Of a stretch of 64,000 nt of DNA, positions 23,647 through 34,573 are shown one piece after another. The position numbers were made by a program, and so were the translations under genes. The notes under the pieces were generated by a model that was not told where the DNA came from, did no database searches, and saw nothing but the letters and a program-made list of their open reading frames with translations. Each line of letters begins with the position of its first letter. Position 1 is the stretch's first letter. This DNA is from Arachnopeziza araneosa. Taxonomy: Eukaryota; Ascomycota; Leotiomycetes; Helotiales; Arachnopezizaceae. The DNA is taken from the NCBI GenBank assembly GCA_003988855.1, contig QYAI01000037.1, positions 1 through 64,000 on the forward strand, written 5' to 3'.

Positions 23647-24433
23647 GGTGGCGGTGTTGCTATCAAAAGCTGAATAATGGGAGAGATATGGGTTTAAAGA
23701 CACCGAGGGCGAATATATCAAATTTCCACCAGGGACAGAATCTACCGTGATGCTTTGGATAGCTCACGACAGAAGTTAAGGCGAAACTGGGCGCTTCCGA
23801 TGAGGGGTGGATGGTGGAAGGTTGAAGGTGGGAGGTTGGATGGGGAGATTGATGAGGTGGGGGAGAGAAAATAGTTAGTCGAGATGGCGGGGTCGTGGCA
23901 GATTGGATTGGTAAAGAGGGACAATCACGTGCTCAAAGATTTCGGCACCGATGAGGGCTTGGCCCTAGGACTTGAGGTGAGTAACTTAAATATCCAAGTT
24001 GAAATAGGTATATGTAGAGTCCCCACAACATATCGGCATTTATTATTTCGCTGTCTAGCTACTTGAGACCCCTTTAAAATCATCAATTTATGCATCAAAC
24101 CAACATAGCACTGACCTGGCAAACAAGCCTGAGCAAGAGCCAGTAGTTACTAACTGGCGATATCTAGAACAGCATGTATGCATATGCATACCTGAGGTGG
24201 AGCCGATCAATCTGCCAGACTCCTCTACGAAAGCAAAGCATGGAGAACTGCCGTCGCTCTAGGACTTCATTTCAGATTTTTCATCGGACATCGGATCTTA
24301 ATAGTTCAGTAATGGCTATTAAGTTACATAAGCCCTTTGTACTTACCATGTTAGATCTTTGTGTATTATCACAAACAGGAAGTTCTGTCACAGTAAAACG
24401 TTATGTTGTGGAGTGCCAAGGGAGAACGGCTAA
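23647..24433. promoter_or_regulatory. Divergent promoter region, eEF2 and ALG7
   Basis: This interval separates the eEF2 ATG (minus) from the ALG7 frame (plus). The eEF2 side (23700-23880) is pyrimidine-rich on the transcribed strand, as usual for strongly expressed fungal translation genes. No additional gene is supported. Confidence 0.5.
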
Positions 24434-26083
24434 ATGCTAGCGCCAATCTGCACCCAAGCGCAGCAAGAGGCTGAAAAAGCCACGTTAAGCCTCGTCTTTT
24501 TGATTTCCTCGTGTTCGTGCTTGAGGACTTTATACAACACTCTGCTTATCACTACCATGGTGATACGAAATATGCCAATGACGACCTCGAATTCCTCGAC
24601 TTCTTCTCTGACGTTGACAGAAACTTGCAGCTTACTTTCCCTCGCATTTGCATCAATCAGTATTATTGCGAACACCTTTCGTGGCGATGGCGAACCACTC
24701 GTAGCATCATTGGCATTCAGTGGAATTGCCTTCTCAGCCTCATACTCTATGATCAGATGGCTTGGACCTACCTTTATGAAAGCTGGTTTGAAAGGGAAGG
24801 ATATGTCAAAGGTTCATAAAAAAGAGATACCAGAAACGATGGGCGCAGTTTGTGCGGTGGTGTATCTCCTGATCATAATAATATTCATCCCATTCCCATT
24901 CTACAAAGACATAGTTGCCGCTACGTCCGGAGGAGGCAACCGAGATGTTGTTCTCGAACTGGAAACTGTGCAGACTGGACGGTTTCTACATAGGTTTCCA
25001 CACAGCAAGGTAGGAAACTATTTTAGTTGAAGCATGTCCTAGTGTTTCTGCCTCTATTGTTCCTGCTAGTATGAAAGCTGCTATCTCAGAGGAAAGGGCT
25101 GATTATTATTTGTCACTTAGCTAGCATCATACCTCTCGGCCATTCTATCCCTTCAATCGGTATCAATCCTTGGCATTGGTGACGACTTGTTCGATATCCG
25201 ATGGCGGCATAAGTTCTTCATCCCGGGAATTGCAAGCATACCAATTCTTATTGTGTACTTCGTCGACTTCGGAGTGACGCAAATCGTGGTACCGATACCA
25301 CTCCGTCCATATCTCGGCGGCTTGTTTGATCTCGGCTTCCTTTACTATGTGTATATGGCAGCTGTTGCTATCTTTTGCCCAAACAGCATTAATATCTTGG
25401 CCGGGATCAATGGAATTGAAGTATCACAATCTTTAGTGATCGCTTTTCTCCTGATTCTCAACGACTGCTTTTATCTCTTGGTTCCATACCCGCATCCTGC
25501 AACAGACTCCCATCTGTTCTCCCTCTACATGCTTCTTCCTTTCGTAGGGGTGTCTCTCGCTCTTTGGTGGCATAACTGGTACCCGTCTCGAGTGTTTGTC
25601 GGCGACACTTACTGCTATTTTGCAGGAATGGTCTTCGCAGTGGTTGGCATCTTGGGGCATTTTTCCAAAACCCTTCTTCTGCTATTTATCCCACAAATAT
25701 TCAATTTTGTCTACTCAGCGCCGCAATTGCTCCGTTTAATTCCGTGCCCAAGACATCGGTTGCCTCGATTCAATGCTAGGACTGGTTTGATGGAATACTC
25801 GGTGACAGTTTGGCAATCTCCTCCGAAACCGACAATTAGGGCTCTGCTCAAACTTCTGCATGGTCTTCACTTATTACATGTCGAAACAGATGAGAATGGC
25901 GTAATAACTGAAAGTTCTAATTTTACTATCTTGAACTTGTGGCTGGTGTTATTTGGGCCAAAAAGAGAAGATAGGCTAGCAATGGAGATTCTTGGGTTTC
26001 AAGTGGTCTGTGGCCTCCTAGGCCTCCTCGTTAGACATAATTGCGCTCTGTTGATATTTGAGTCGGATAATCTGGTAGTGTAA
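24434..26083 (+). CDS. ALG7: UDP-GlcNAc:dolichyl-phosphate GlcNAc-1-P transferase
   Basis: This enzyme makes GlcNAc-PP-dolichol, the first step of N-glycan precursor assembly in the ER membrane and the target of tunicamycin. Exons 24434-25009 and 25121-26083 are joined by a 111-nt intron, giving up to 512 aa. Family motifs: DMSKVHKKEIPETMGAV, then after the intron ILGIGDDLFDIRWRHK (Mg-binding Asp pair), FCPNSINILAGINGIE and VGDTYCYFAGM. About ten hydrophobic membrane segments are visible. The start is uncertain: ATG 24434 gives a long leader, while the ATG at 24557 (MVIRNMPMTTS) gives a more usual length. Confidence 0.93.
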
Positions 26084-26529
26084 AATAGATGTAGCTGGGA
26101 GAAAGATAATGGTAAATATTTTGTGCAAGTGTATTTGCATATTGAGGCTACCTACCATAACTAGTAGGGTGAATCGCCCCATACTAGTCAATCGAACTCA
26201 GACGTAATGGCACTTCGCGTACTTAAAGAGCGGGATCCTACACAGGTTTTCATTCTGCACTGGTGAATTAACCATTATTTGAAAGCTCTGTAATCATGAA
26301 TAGCCGTGAAGGCTTCTTGATGAGCTATGGTGATACACAAAGCTACTGCTCACAACAGCACAAGGAGCAATGGATTTTTGGAACAGAGTAACATTTAAGC
26401 CGGCCACCTTTACGCCAATACCAATCCTTTTGATACCAGTGCCACCAACCAAACCGAACCGCTTCAAATGAACAAATATAGAAAGAAGAAGGCACGGGGT
26501 AAATAATGCCAGGAGAAAATCTATTGATA
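26084..26529. other. Convergent spacer ALG7/SET3
   Basis: It holds the 3' ends of two convergent genes. No gene seen. Confidence 0.5.
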
Positions 26530-29529
26530 TTACAATGTGCCACTGAGGCTCTCCAACGGCCTATGGTTTGTTGGGGAAGGCTCCAATTTGGGCCCCAGGA
26601 CTGGATGCACGCCCTCTGGTTCGATTGCAGGAGAGTCTGCAATGGCGGACTCGTCTAATATTCCCTGCACCTTGACCTCATCAACCATAGGAAGAGAAGT
26701 TTTCAATATTGCATGACCCATTGTTGGACTGTTTCCTGAGGACTGCTTATTGATAGCAGAGGGGTCAGATTTCTTCATCCTGGCTCTATAATCGCTGAGG
26801 CTGAGCTTTTTGGTGGTCTTGACAGGACTAGGGGTTTGAGCAATGCCATTTGCTGAGGGCAGAGGAAATGCGGCTGTTAAATGGATAGATCCGAATGGTG
26901 ACTGTGCAAGAGAGCCTGCTGCTGAAGATGGGGTGACAGAGCCAGAACCAGTTCCAGTAAGGTTAGGATTGGAAAATATAGGAGTTGGGGGTAATAGAAC
27001 TCGAAGATCCGTGTTCTTAGATACGGAAGGTGTTTCAACTATGCCGTTTAACGGGTTCGGTTGACCTGGCCATGGTGGCGGTGGGGGTTTTATGGCACTT
27101 GAGGTGATGGTGGGAGGAGCATCGGGGTTGTTATAATCCACCGTGGACGATTGAGCATCAACAGACGGGGACCAGGATGATATGCTTGCCTTACGAGGAT
27201 GCGAGTTGGTCGGGGACGCAGGTTGTAAGTGATCTTCTTGCATGGATATATCAATATCCATAGAGTCGGTTGGGGAGACGTGCCAAACTTCATCGCCAGT
27301 GCTGATGGATAGACTGTGGGTCTGGTTGTGTTGGATTTCTTGCTGCGTTTGTAATTTGTGGCGATTGTTAAGGAGACGCTTCGCTAGAGGTACTATGGAG
27401 CGGCTTCTTTTGGACTGAGGATCCTTCCACCAAGCATCTTCAACATCATCTGTCTGAGTAGATGAGTCCTTATACACGGTTTTAGGGGTTGATGAAGTGT
27501 GGCGCGAATGACCTGAAATAGAGCCAGTGCGTAACTCTAGATTACGTGGAGATGGCAATATCGCTGTTGGTGAAACGGCACTAAAAGGCGATCCAGACTG
27601 TCGTCTAGAGGTGCTTGCATCAACATAATGGCGTGTTCGTGACCCATTGATGTTGGATGTTGAAGGCTGTGAAATGGACATCCGCGGGGCGACAGATTTT
27701 TGTCTCGGTTTTGAAGCAGCTTGGGCAGTAGGAAGCTGGTTTGGAACACTCATATTCGAACCATCGGACGCTCTCTTCTTCTTGCGTGGTGGTTGGCCCT
27801 GTTCCATCTTTCTGAAAGAGTCCTCCAACATCGCTAATTTCCTCTTCTCGCGATCCGAGGGTTCTGTCAATATACCATTTGACTCACCAACACCGTGTGA
27901 TGGAGTCAAGTCTCGACTGTGAGGTTTGCTTCGTATGGAGCCCGATACCGACCGGTTATCGTCTTCGTCATACTGTTCTTGCTGACCTTCACTAGCAGCA
28001 CGGCTATTCGTAGCATGGCTAGTACTTGTAGGCGAAACATGATTTGGCTTGGATTTCCGCCCCTTTTTAGACCTTACTCCGCTTGCGAGGTTTTGGGACC
28101 GATGTTGATAGTTTCGATGGAATCGCGCAAATGCACAGTCATTGCTCAAATCACAAGCGCAGCCGCCATGATCAGATAGAACAAGATGTATTATTTGCGT
28201 GAGCTGGATATATTCCTCTTCTGTAATATCGGCGCAGTCAACAGGAATTCCGTCCTCGTCACCCAAGTTAAGTAGGTGTAGGAATCGAGAGCGATACTGG
28301 GGTGGAAATCGGAAATCCCAAGGGATCGTGATTTGTTCGTTAGCTATTAAAGGCCTCTCACTGGTAAGCCAGAAATGATATTCCGTCCCCCCAGCAATGA
28401 ACGTCTCCAGATTAGTATTTGCTCGGCAACTCCGTCGGACGAAACGACAAACTGAGCCTTCTTGTCGCGTGTCAATAAACAGAGGCAAACGGGGATGAAA
28501 GAAGACAAAAGGCCGAGGGTGAGCGGAGTCTTGCCAACGATTGTCGGCATCGCTGCAGTAATCTTTTTGAAATCCAACGAGTCCATTTAGCTCTCCAATC
28601 CGGCCAGGCTGCAATAAATGTGTTGGGGTAATCAACGATCGCCAGGTGAGCATTGTATCATGAATGACAGTGTCTTTTCGTTCTACTCGCAGATCAGGCC
28701 ATTTCAAGGTTTCAACCCCAACCTTCAGATATTGAAAGGCATCTTCGGTACTGATACCGGCATCCTGTTGCAGTCTTTCCGAGTTGCGAAGCCACGATGT
28801 CATTGAATTACTGACTAATAAGCTGGCGAAAGAGTTGGTAGGGGATTCTTGCACTCGATCTTTATCATAGAGATTGAGGAAAGTATCAGAGTAGCCATGT
28901 ACCCGAAAATCGCTGGGCAGGTCTGGGGGTGTATGGGCTGGGCTCGGGGGGTGAACGTGATTTTGAGGACGTACGTTTAGCGGTGGGCTTCGTTTTGATT
29001 GAGCGCTAATAGACTGGGTGGAGCGGTGGCCCTTCGCCTTCTTTGAGTGTGTGTGTTGCTCCTGTGGGCTGCCATTCCGATGGCTATCGTGGTCATGGTA
29101 GCCGTTAGTCTGAACTTCGGACGGCTTCGATTTCTTCTTGTGGCTCTTAGAAGGGGGTCGTTTTGTCTTCTTTTCACCGCTATCACTAATCGACTTGTTC
29201 TGCCTCTGATGTCTCTGTCGTTCGGTTGCATGCCGTCTATCCAGAGGTCGCGGCTTACAATCAGCGCACGAATGGTCAAACTCTTCTCTAGATGCATCGT
29301 CAACTCGCCCCGGGTAGAAACATTCAATGTGCTGCCAAGTATCGCATGTTTCGCAATAAATTGTGTTTCCATCATCATCAGAATAGTCGCAGATGCACTT
29401 GATCGTGTATGGTTCTTCGTCTGCAGACTCGATCACAGGAAGCGCATCGTTCGTGGAAGCGGCAGCATTCAAGGCTATTTGAGCCGGAGTCGCGTTCTGC
29501 GTTGTGATCGAGAGAGGCCTTTCTGTCAT
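26530..29529 (-). CDS. SET3: PHD-finger and SET-domain protein, Set3-like
   Basis: One uninterrupted exon encodes 999 aa from ATG 29529. A PHD finger spans about residues 43-95 (CICDYSDDDG, CETCDTWQHIEC, CADC) and should bind methylated histone H3K4. A SET domain follows at about 303-405 (RPFVFFHPRLPLFIDT, CRFVRRSC, YHFWLTSERPLIANEQITI). The RFxNH(S/C) catalytic signature appears degenerate here, in line with Set3-family proteins that scaffold a histone-deacetylase complex rather than methylate. Basic KKKSK-type runs after the PHD finger fit nuclear entry. The C-terminal ~500 residues are Ser/Pro-rich and low in order. There is no frame break. Confidence 0.88.
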   Translation of the reverse strand: MTERPLSITTQNATPAQIALNAAASTNDALPVIESADEEPYTIKCICDYSDDDGNTIYCETCDTWQHIECFYPGRVDDASREEFDHSCADCKPRPLDRRHATERQRHQRQNKSISDSGEKKTKRPPSKSHKKKSKPSEVQTNGYHDHDSHRNGSPQEQHTHSKKAKGHRSTQSISAQSKRSPPLNVRPQNHVHPPSPAHTPPDLPSDFRVHGYSDTFLNLYDKDRVQESPTNSFASLLVSNSMTSWLRNSERLQQDAGISTEDAFQYLKVGVETLKWPDLRVERKDTVIHDTMLTWRSLITPTHLLQPGRIGELNGLVGFQKDYCSDADNRWQDSAHPRPFVFFHPRLPLFIDTRQEGSVCRFVRRSCRANTNLETFIAGGTEYHFWLTSERPLIANEQITIPWDFRFPPQYRSRFLHLLNLGDEDGIPVDCADITEEEYIQLTQIIHLVLSDHGGCACDLSNDCAFARFHRNYQHRSQNLASGVRSKKGRKSKPNHVSPTSTSHATNSRAASEGQQEQYDEDDNRSVSGSIRSKPHSRDLTPSHGVGESNGILTEPSDREKRKLAMLEDSFRKMEQGQPPRKKKRASDGSNMSVPNQLPTAQAASKPRQKSVAPRMSISQPSTSNINGSRTRHYVDASTSRRQSGSPFSAVSPTAILPSPRNLELRTGSISGHSRHTSSTPKTVYKDSSTQTDDVEDAWWKDPQSKRSRSIVPLAKRLLNNRHKLQTQQEIQHNQTHSLSISTGDEVWHVSPTDSMDIDISMQEDHLQPASPTNSHPRKASISSWSPSVDAQSSTVDYNNPDAPPTITSSAIKPPPPPWPGQPNPLNGIVETPSVSKNTDLRVLLPPTPIFSNPNLTGTGSGSVTPSSAAGSLAQSPFGSIHLTAAFPLPSANGIAQTPSPVKTTKKLSLSDYRARMKKSDPSAINKQSSGNSPTMGHAILKTSLPMVDEVKVQGILDESAIADSPAIEPEGVHPVLGPKLEPSPTNHRPLESLSGTL

Positions 29530-31083
29530 AATCTAGCTAGAGCCTCTGGGTGGCTGGACGATTTGGGAAGCAAAGGTAAATTCACTGATCCTTGGGCCTG
29601 AGTCGCATGCTGAAGACGGCCGCGACTCGATTGAATGGATTGCTGCCGAGCGAGAGAAACAGTCGCCTTCGATGATGGCTGTCATCGGCCGTGGGAAGAG
29701 CTTATGTGGTCGTCAGATCTAGGTCGTCGTCGCCACGATGGATTCCAGCAGCCAAGGAAAAGAGCGTCCCAGGCGAGATTGAACGAGCGAGTGCCAGATT
29801 CCTGAGCAAGTATATCGACCGCCACAGACGTGAGATGGGGCGCAAAAGATAATCCTCACGACGACTAGGCAGAAAGATGCTTCGAGGTACGAGGGAGAAA
29901 GGTTTTCAAAGTAGGGCGAGGGTGGCAGAAAGGCTCTCGAATTCGAAAGGATGGATGCGAGAAGGCCGTCAAAAAAGTTGCGCGCCACGAATCTGCTTGG
30001 TCAAATGGTGTCAAGAGTTCCGAGTATTCGAAGGAGTAATGGGCCAGGAAGATGTCGAGAAGGCCTTTGCGAAGAAGAGAAGGTTTTGCATGAATGGGTG
30101 TTTAGGTGTAGAGGAAAGCAGAGAGGGGGAACAAGGCGACTGGCTTCCTTCAGGGAGGAGGACTAGTAGCAGATGCCGCTTTAGTGCTCAGGGAGGTGCT
30201 GCAGCAGAGAGACAGACCTGGCCTTGACGGGGTAGCGTAGGTATGTCAGACTTGAACAATCAAATTACGCATCCATCAATTGTTCACAAAGAACGTGTTA
30301 CAGCAACCTAAGGCGCACAGAGGCTCGATTCGAGGAGTCCCGAATGAATGATGGAGGAAGGCGACAGGACAGTCCTATTCTTTCATTGTTTCGCGAGTTG
30401 CCAGTCTAGTGCTGCCGAGCTTGATGAACGGCAATTCGACTGCTGTGCCGGGGAAAGGCGAGTCAGCGATCGAGGTTCTTACCTAGCACCGACCGTTGAC
30501 GATGGATAGACCATCAAGAGACGGACGAAAATGAGATGAGAGAGAGTCTGGCACAAGGATGAAGCGGCGGTGACGGAGGAGGGCTATGAGAGCTCCCGCA
30601 CTGCACCATAGATGACAGTAGCAGCAGTTCCTCGACCTGCGGCCATCGAGGACGGACCATCAAGCGGCATGGGCAGACTTAATTGGTGGCTTCACAGCAG
30701 AACATCCAATAATGGCCGTGTACCTATATCAACTGGAAATACCCCGGCCAGTCTGCCTGAAATTTGCATGGGACCCTCAAGTTCCCAGAAGAGACTTCAA
30801 ACACGAAAAACAGATGGTAATCGCGTGATGGAACAACCATCGCATTCTTGGGCAGAGGAAGAATCCGACTGGATCTTCTGCTGGCAAGACTTTGCACACC
30901 TGCACACTCTCAGTCCAGCCTCTTCATTGATGTCATTTTGCTTGCGCCGACCTGGTCAAGATCCCTACGCCTCATTGCCAAACAATACTGCGCATCATAG
31001 TATTCTACCTCTACCTTCTTCCTCTTGACGAGCAGATCGAACTACAACAACGAGACCGATAATCATCATCACCAAAGCTTACC
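29530..31083. promoter_or_regulatory. 1.5-kb divergent intergenic region SET3/NPC2
   Basis: Contains both promoters and leaders. A 138-codon plus-strand frame at 30612-31028 starts with ATG but is Ser/Pro-rich and without domain signs; it may be part of the NPC2 leader. I do not call it as a gene. Nothing else is recognised. Confidence 0.4.
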
Positions 31084-31689
31084 ATGAAAACCTTCCACAT
31101 CATAACAGCTCTGCTATTGAGTGCCCTTGTGGCAGGCGAGGCCCTGTCACTTTTTGGGGTCAGAAGGTTCTGGGGGATGGCGAGGCTGTTTCTGGTGCAA
31201 ACCCCTTCACATATTGTAAAAAGGACCACAAAGACGACTTACTGGTTCTCCAACGTGTGGACTTGACTCCAAATCCCCCAGCAGCGTGAGTGCCTTTTGT
31301 CGAAACACACCTCGCTGGCTGACCTGTAGCAATGGCCAGACTCTGACGATCGAGGCCGTTGGTACTCTACTTGAGGATATTGAAGAAGGTGCCTATGTTG
31401 TTTTACAAGTGAAATATGGCTTGGTTCGACTCGTTAACACACAAGCAAACCTCTGCGAACAAATTTCAAATGTAGACTTGGAGTGTCCGATTAAGAAGGG
31501 CAAGACAACCATAATCAAAGACGTAGAGCTACCTAAAGAAATTCCATCTGTAAGTTGTTACCTTCTATCATCTTTCTCGACGGAGCTGATATTTATCAAC
31601 AGGGGCAGTACATTGTATTTGCCGATGCCTACACTGTTGATGGCAAGAAAATCATCTGTTTGGAAGCTTCCGTTACTTTTGGAGGTTAA
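31084..31689 (+). pseudogene. NPC2: NPC2-like ML-domain lipid-transfer protein, frameshifted
   Basis: The ML (MD-2-related lipid recognition) family, called PG/PI-TP or Npc2, moves sterols or phospholipids in the vacuole or secretory path. ATG 31084 opens a clear signal peptide (MKTFHIITALLLSALVAGEA). The mature part (GQKVLGDGEAVSGANPF, YCKKDHKDDLLVL) is in another frame starting at about 31155, so one extra base is present at the TTTTTGGGG run (31151-31159). Downstream, introns 31286-31329 and 31550-31602 join well: GQTLTIEAVG, YVVLQVKYGLVRLV, CEQISNVDLECPI, then QYIVFADAYTVDGKKI and the stop at 31689. Everything but the one base looks intact, so a sequencing error or a recent mutation is possible. 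Confidence 0.8.
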
Positions 31690-32141
31690 CAGAACCAGCA
31701 TTAAATAGTTCGAATAATTATCAAGATCTGGGGGATAGTTTTTGCACATAGATTCAGGCCATATTGTTTCTTTTCCATGCATCAGCGCTTGTTTACAAAT
31801 TCGTCCATAGAATGGCTTTTTTGAACATATTATGTATTTCTAGTATCCTTTGAATGCGGTGGTGGGTAGTGGGATATCGAACAGCATACCTACTGAAGTA
31901 AAGCAGCTCAGTTAATGCAGGGCTAAGTATAGTTCGGACTGTAAATAATACACTCTTCTCAGTCTGCTTTCTGGCTAGCTGTCGTTTTCGAAAGCCTAGA
32001 GGAGGATGGCGTATCGGCTGCAATGAATAGGTATATTGTTAAGCGTCGTTGCAAAAGAAGACCCTTAGCATACTCTAAACATAAAAAAGCACGGTCATCT
32101 CCGTCCATTCCCTCCTTATACTCTATAGCAGCAGCTCCTAT
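31690..32141. other. Convergent spacer NPC2/VMA7
   Basis: Holds the 3' ends of two convergent genes; no gene is supported. Confidence 0.5.
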
Positions 32142-32673
32142 CTACTCGCCAAAGAGTCGTCGGACTCTTCTCAGCACACTATCCTTCTCGGGATCATAGG
32201 GATGGTCTTTGCTGGGAATCTCGAGGAGGGCTGGGAACGCAGCCGTGTATGTATCGACTCGGTGTCGGATACGCTCTGCAATCTATGTAAAGGATCAAAC
32301 AAGTTCTAGCAATATGTACACCAGTCTTACGTGTTGATTGATCAAAAGAATCCCAATATCCTTCCGCTCAGAAGTGAATCTTTCAAAAGCTTCCTCGATG
32401 GCCGCATTGTCAGTCTTGTTATCAACAACTAAGAAGTTTTTCTGTGAATCTGGCGGCTGCGTAACATGCTGCAATATGTCAACTATGAAAGCCATCACAG
32501 AAGTCCATTGATTCTGGTCGTACGCCTATGCCTGCTAGCAGTAATCCAGTGACTGAGTCCTATGTTGAAAATGAGCTTTAGTGTTCGAACATGGAATATT
32601 TTTTGGAGCTAACCTCATCCCCTATAACAGCAAGGAACTGCCTATCTTTGTAGGCAGATGTCGGCGCCGCCAT
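32142..32673 (-). CDS. VMA7: V-type proton ATPase subunit F
   Basis: This is a central-stalk subunit of the V1 sector that helps couple ATP hydrolysis to rotor turning at the vacuole and endosomes. Four exons are read: 32614-32673, 32524-32559, 32331-32468 and 32142-32282, giving 124 aa. Introns are 54, 55 and 48 nt, with donors GTTAGC, GTACGA and GTAAGA. The product reads [20 protein letters not shown], then [48 protein letters not shown] and [10 protein letters not shown], ending RRLFGE. All joins are in phase 0. Divergent from NUR1. Confidence 0.95.
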
Positions 32674-32879
32674 TGTGATGTGTTTGAATGCAATTAAGTT
32701 GATGATAGGGAGCGATACCGTAGTCGAAAGAGGAAAGTCACTAGGGCGGCACCACCAAATTATTAAGGACCACCCACATATGAACCAAAATGTAAACAAA
32801 GGCACAGTCGGAAAGCGGACTGATCAACAACGCAAAATCACAACTTTGCCATGAGAAGAACATCACTCCTTCTCTCAAT
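32674..32879. promoter_or_regulatory. 206-bp bidirectional promoter, VMA7/NUR1
   Basis: Only 206 bp separate the two start codons, so promoter elements must be shared or overlapping. No TATA-like box stands out. Confidence 0.6.
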
Positions 32880-34342
32880 ATGCCGAGACTTGTGCGCAGG
32901 AAGTCTCCAATAGAGCGCATGAAGGAGTATCTCAACATTGGTGATTGGCTGCTCTGGCTCTCGGAAGAAATCGAGACTAGAAACTGTGACTCCAAACAAT
33001 ACACAACACCTTTTGCTCTAGGACTACATTTCCTTTTCTTGGTTGCGCGAGCGAATAGCACACCGGCTAGTGGAGGGAGACATGATGACGTGTTTGGAGA
33101 TGATGCCACTAGTTCTGGATGGTTGAGCTATATTGTAAGTGCAAACCTTCACTGCATTGTAAGGAGTTGGCTAATGGTTTTGAGGCTACATTCATTGTCT
33201 ACGTATTAAGCTCCTTCTCCATAGCAAATGCCTGGTATACGTTTGCTCGACGTCGACATTACCGCTTGTTCGAAAGCCCTATCGAGCTTTCGCAGAGTAC
33301 AACATCTGCCCGTCGTGTGCGAGTTGATTCATCTCCAGTATCATCGTCGCCATTACGATTCCTTGTAAACATCCTTGGTGATTCTACAGCTGAATCTAGA
33401 GCTCACCCAGACCCTACTCGGGACGTATGGGAGATCGCAGTCTGGGATCCTATTCCTTCTTGCCTGAGACTGTTCTGCCTCTTCAGTCCAGGCCATGTGC
33501 TGGTGTATTTGCTGTTCCTTCCAACTTTGGCCTCTGATCCTCGTCCTAGTGTCACGGTCTTTACCACTCTCATTCTCGAAATAGTGCTCTCGACACAGAT
33601 TCTCTTTCTTCAGTCTTCCTTCTCTCAGCAGGAGAAAGATACTGCAGTCATTCACAAAGAAGTTATGAGTGAATATGACATAAAATATGTTCATCCTCGT
33701 TTGAACCCACTGGTCCGAAATGTTGGCACACAATATGGAAGCTCAGGCAGCGATCCAGACAAACTCTCAGATCAAGTAATTACATACACCCCTTCTGTCA
33801 TTTTAAAACGAGGCTTCCGCACCAATCCCAATCCAAATTACGCGAAGCATGTTGATCCTAATAATGCTTCTGGTATAAGCCAAAGAGCAGCATCCCCCAC
33901 ACCAGCCTTCACTCCATCAACATATAACTCTCGAGAGCCAACTCCATTCTCGGGGATTACACCCCGCCCTCCCCTTCGCCAACCTCAGTTCCGGCAAAGC
34001 CTGTCCGGTGCTCTCTCCACCAGAACTAACACAGGCGATGGAGGCAGCCTGGGAGTATATAGTCACGCCAACTCGCCTCTGAAAAAAGCTACTAGCATGC
34101 ATGATATCCAAGCAAATGCGTGGACTCCGCGGAATTCGTATGAAATGGCGAACCAAGAAATTCAGGGTCAGAAAGAAGGTAGCATGAGTCCGAATAAAAG
34201 ACAAAATGACGGAACAAGACTATTGCTTGGGAATAGCAGAACACCATTTCAGGATTTGGGAGAAGAACTTCGAACGAGTGCGCCTGCATCAAGGCATAGG
34301 GGCAGTGGCTATGACAGCCCCCAGAAAAGAGGACCTTATTGA
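32880..34342 (+). CDS. NUR1: Nuclear rim protein 1-like membrane protein
   Basis: Nur1 sits in the inner nuclear membrane and, with Lrs4/Csm1 or Lem2 partners, tethers rDNA and silent chromatin. Exons 32880-33134 and 33185-34342 (50-nt intron, GTAAGT...GAG) give 470 aa. The N-terminal LVRRKSPIERMKEYLNIGDW and WLSEEIETR block, the ARRRHYRLFE-SPIEL segment, the RRVRVDSSPVSSSPLRF stretch and the DVWEIAVWDP motif match what I know of the family. Three or four hydrophobic segments are seen (near FALGLHFLFL, FIVYVLSSFSI, HVLVYLLFLP, TLILEIVLSTQILFL). The C-terminal 200 residues are Ser/Pro-rich and probably disordered. Confidence 0.82.
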
Positions 34343-34573
34343 TGAAATGCGAATACAATTCTTCCGGGTCCAAACCCATCAGCCATCTTCATATGCTTTC
34401 GGGGTGCGCAGATGTTTTCATACCAATAATTTGAAACAATACTTGGATGCACGCGGTCGTTCTTTCCCCCTATATTAAATTAGTCTCAGTAGGCTCTTTT
34501 TGACAGATCTATATGCGCATCCAGGCAAAGACCATTTATAGCTATTCTTATCATTACATACATCCTGCTCACT

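Noticed and set aside
30612..31028. 138-codon plus-strand frame upstream of NPC2
   Set aside because: Low-complexity Ser/Pro-rich sequence, no recognisable domain, immediately upstream of the NPC2 start; probably leader.
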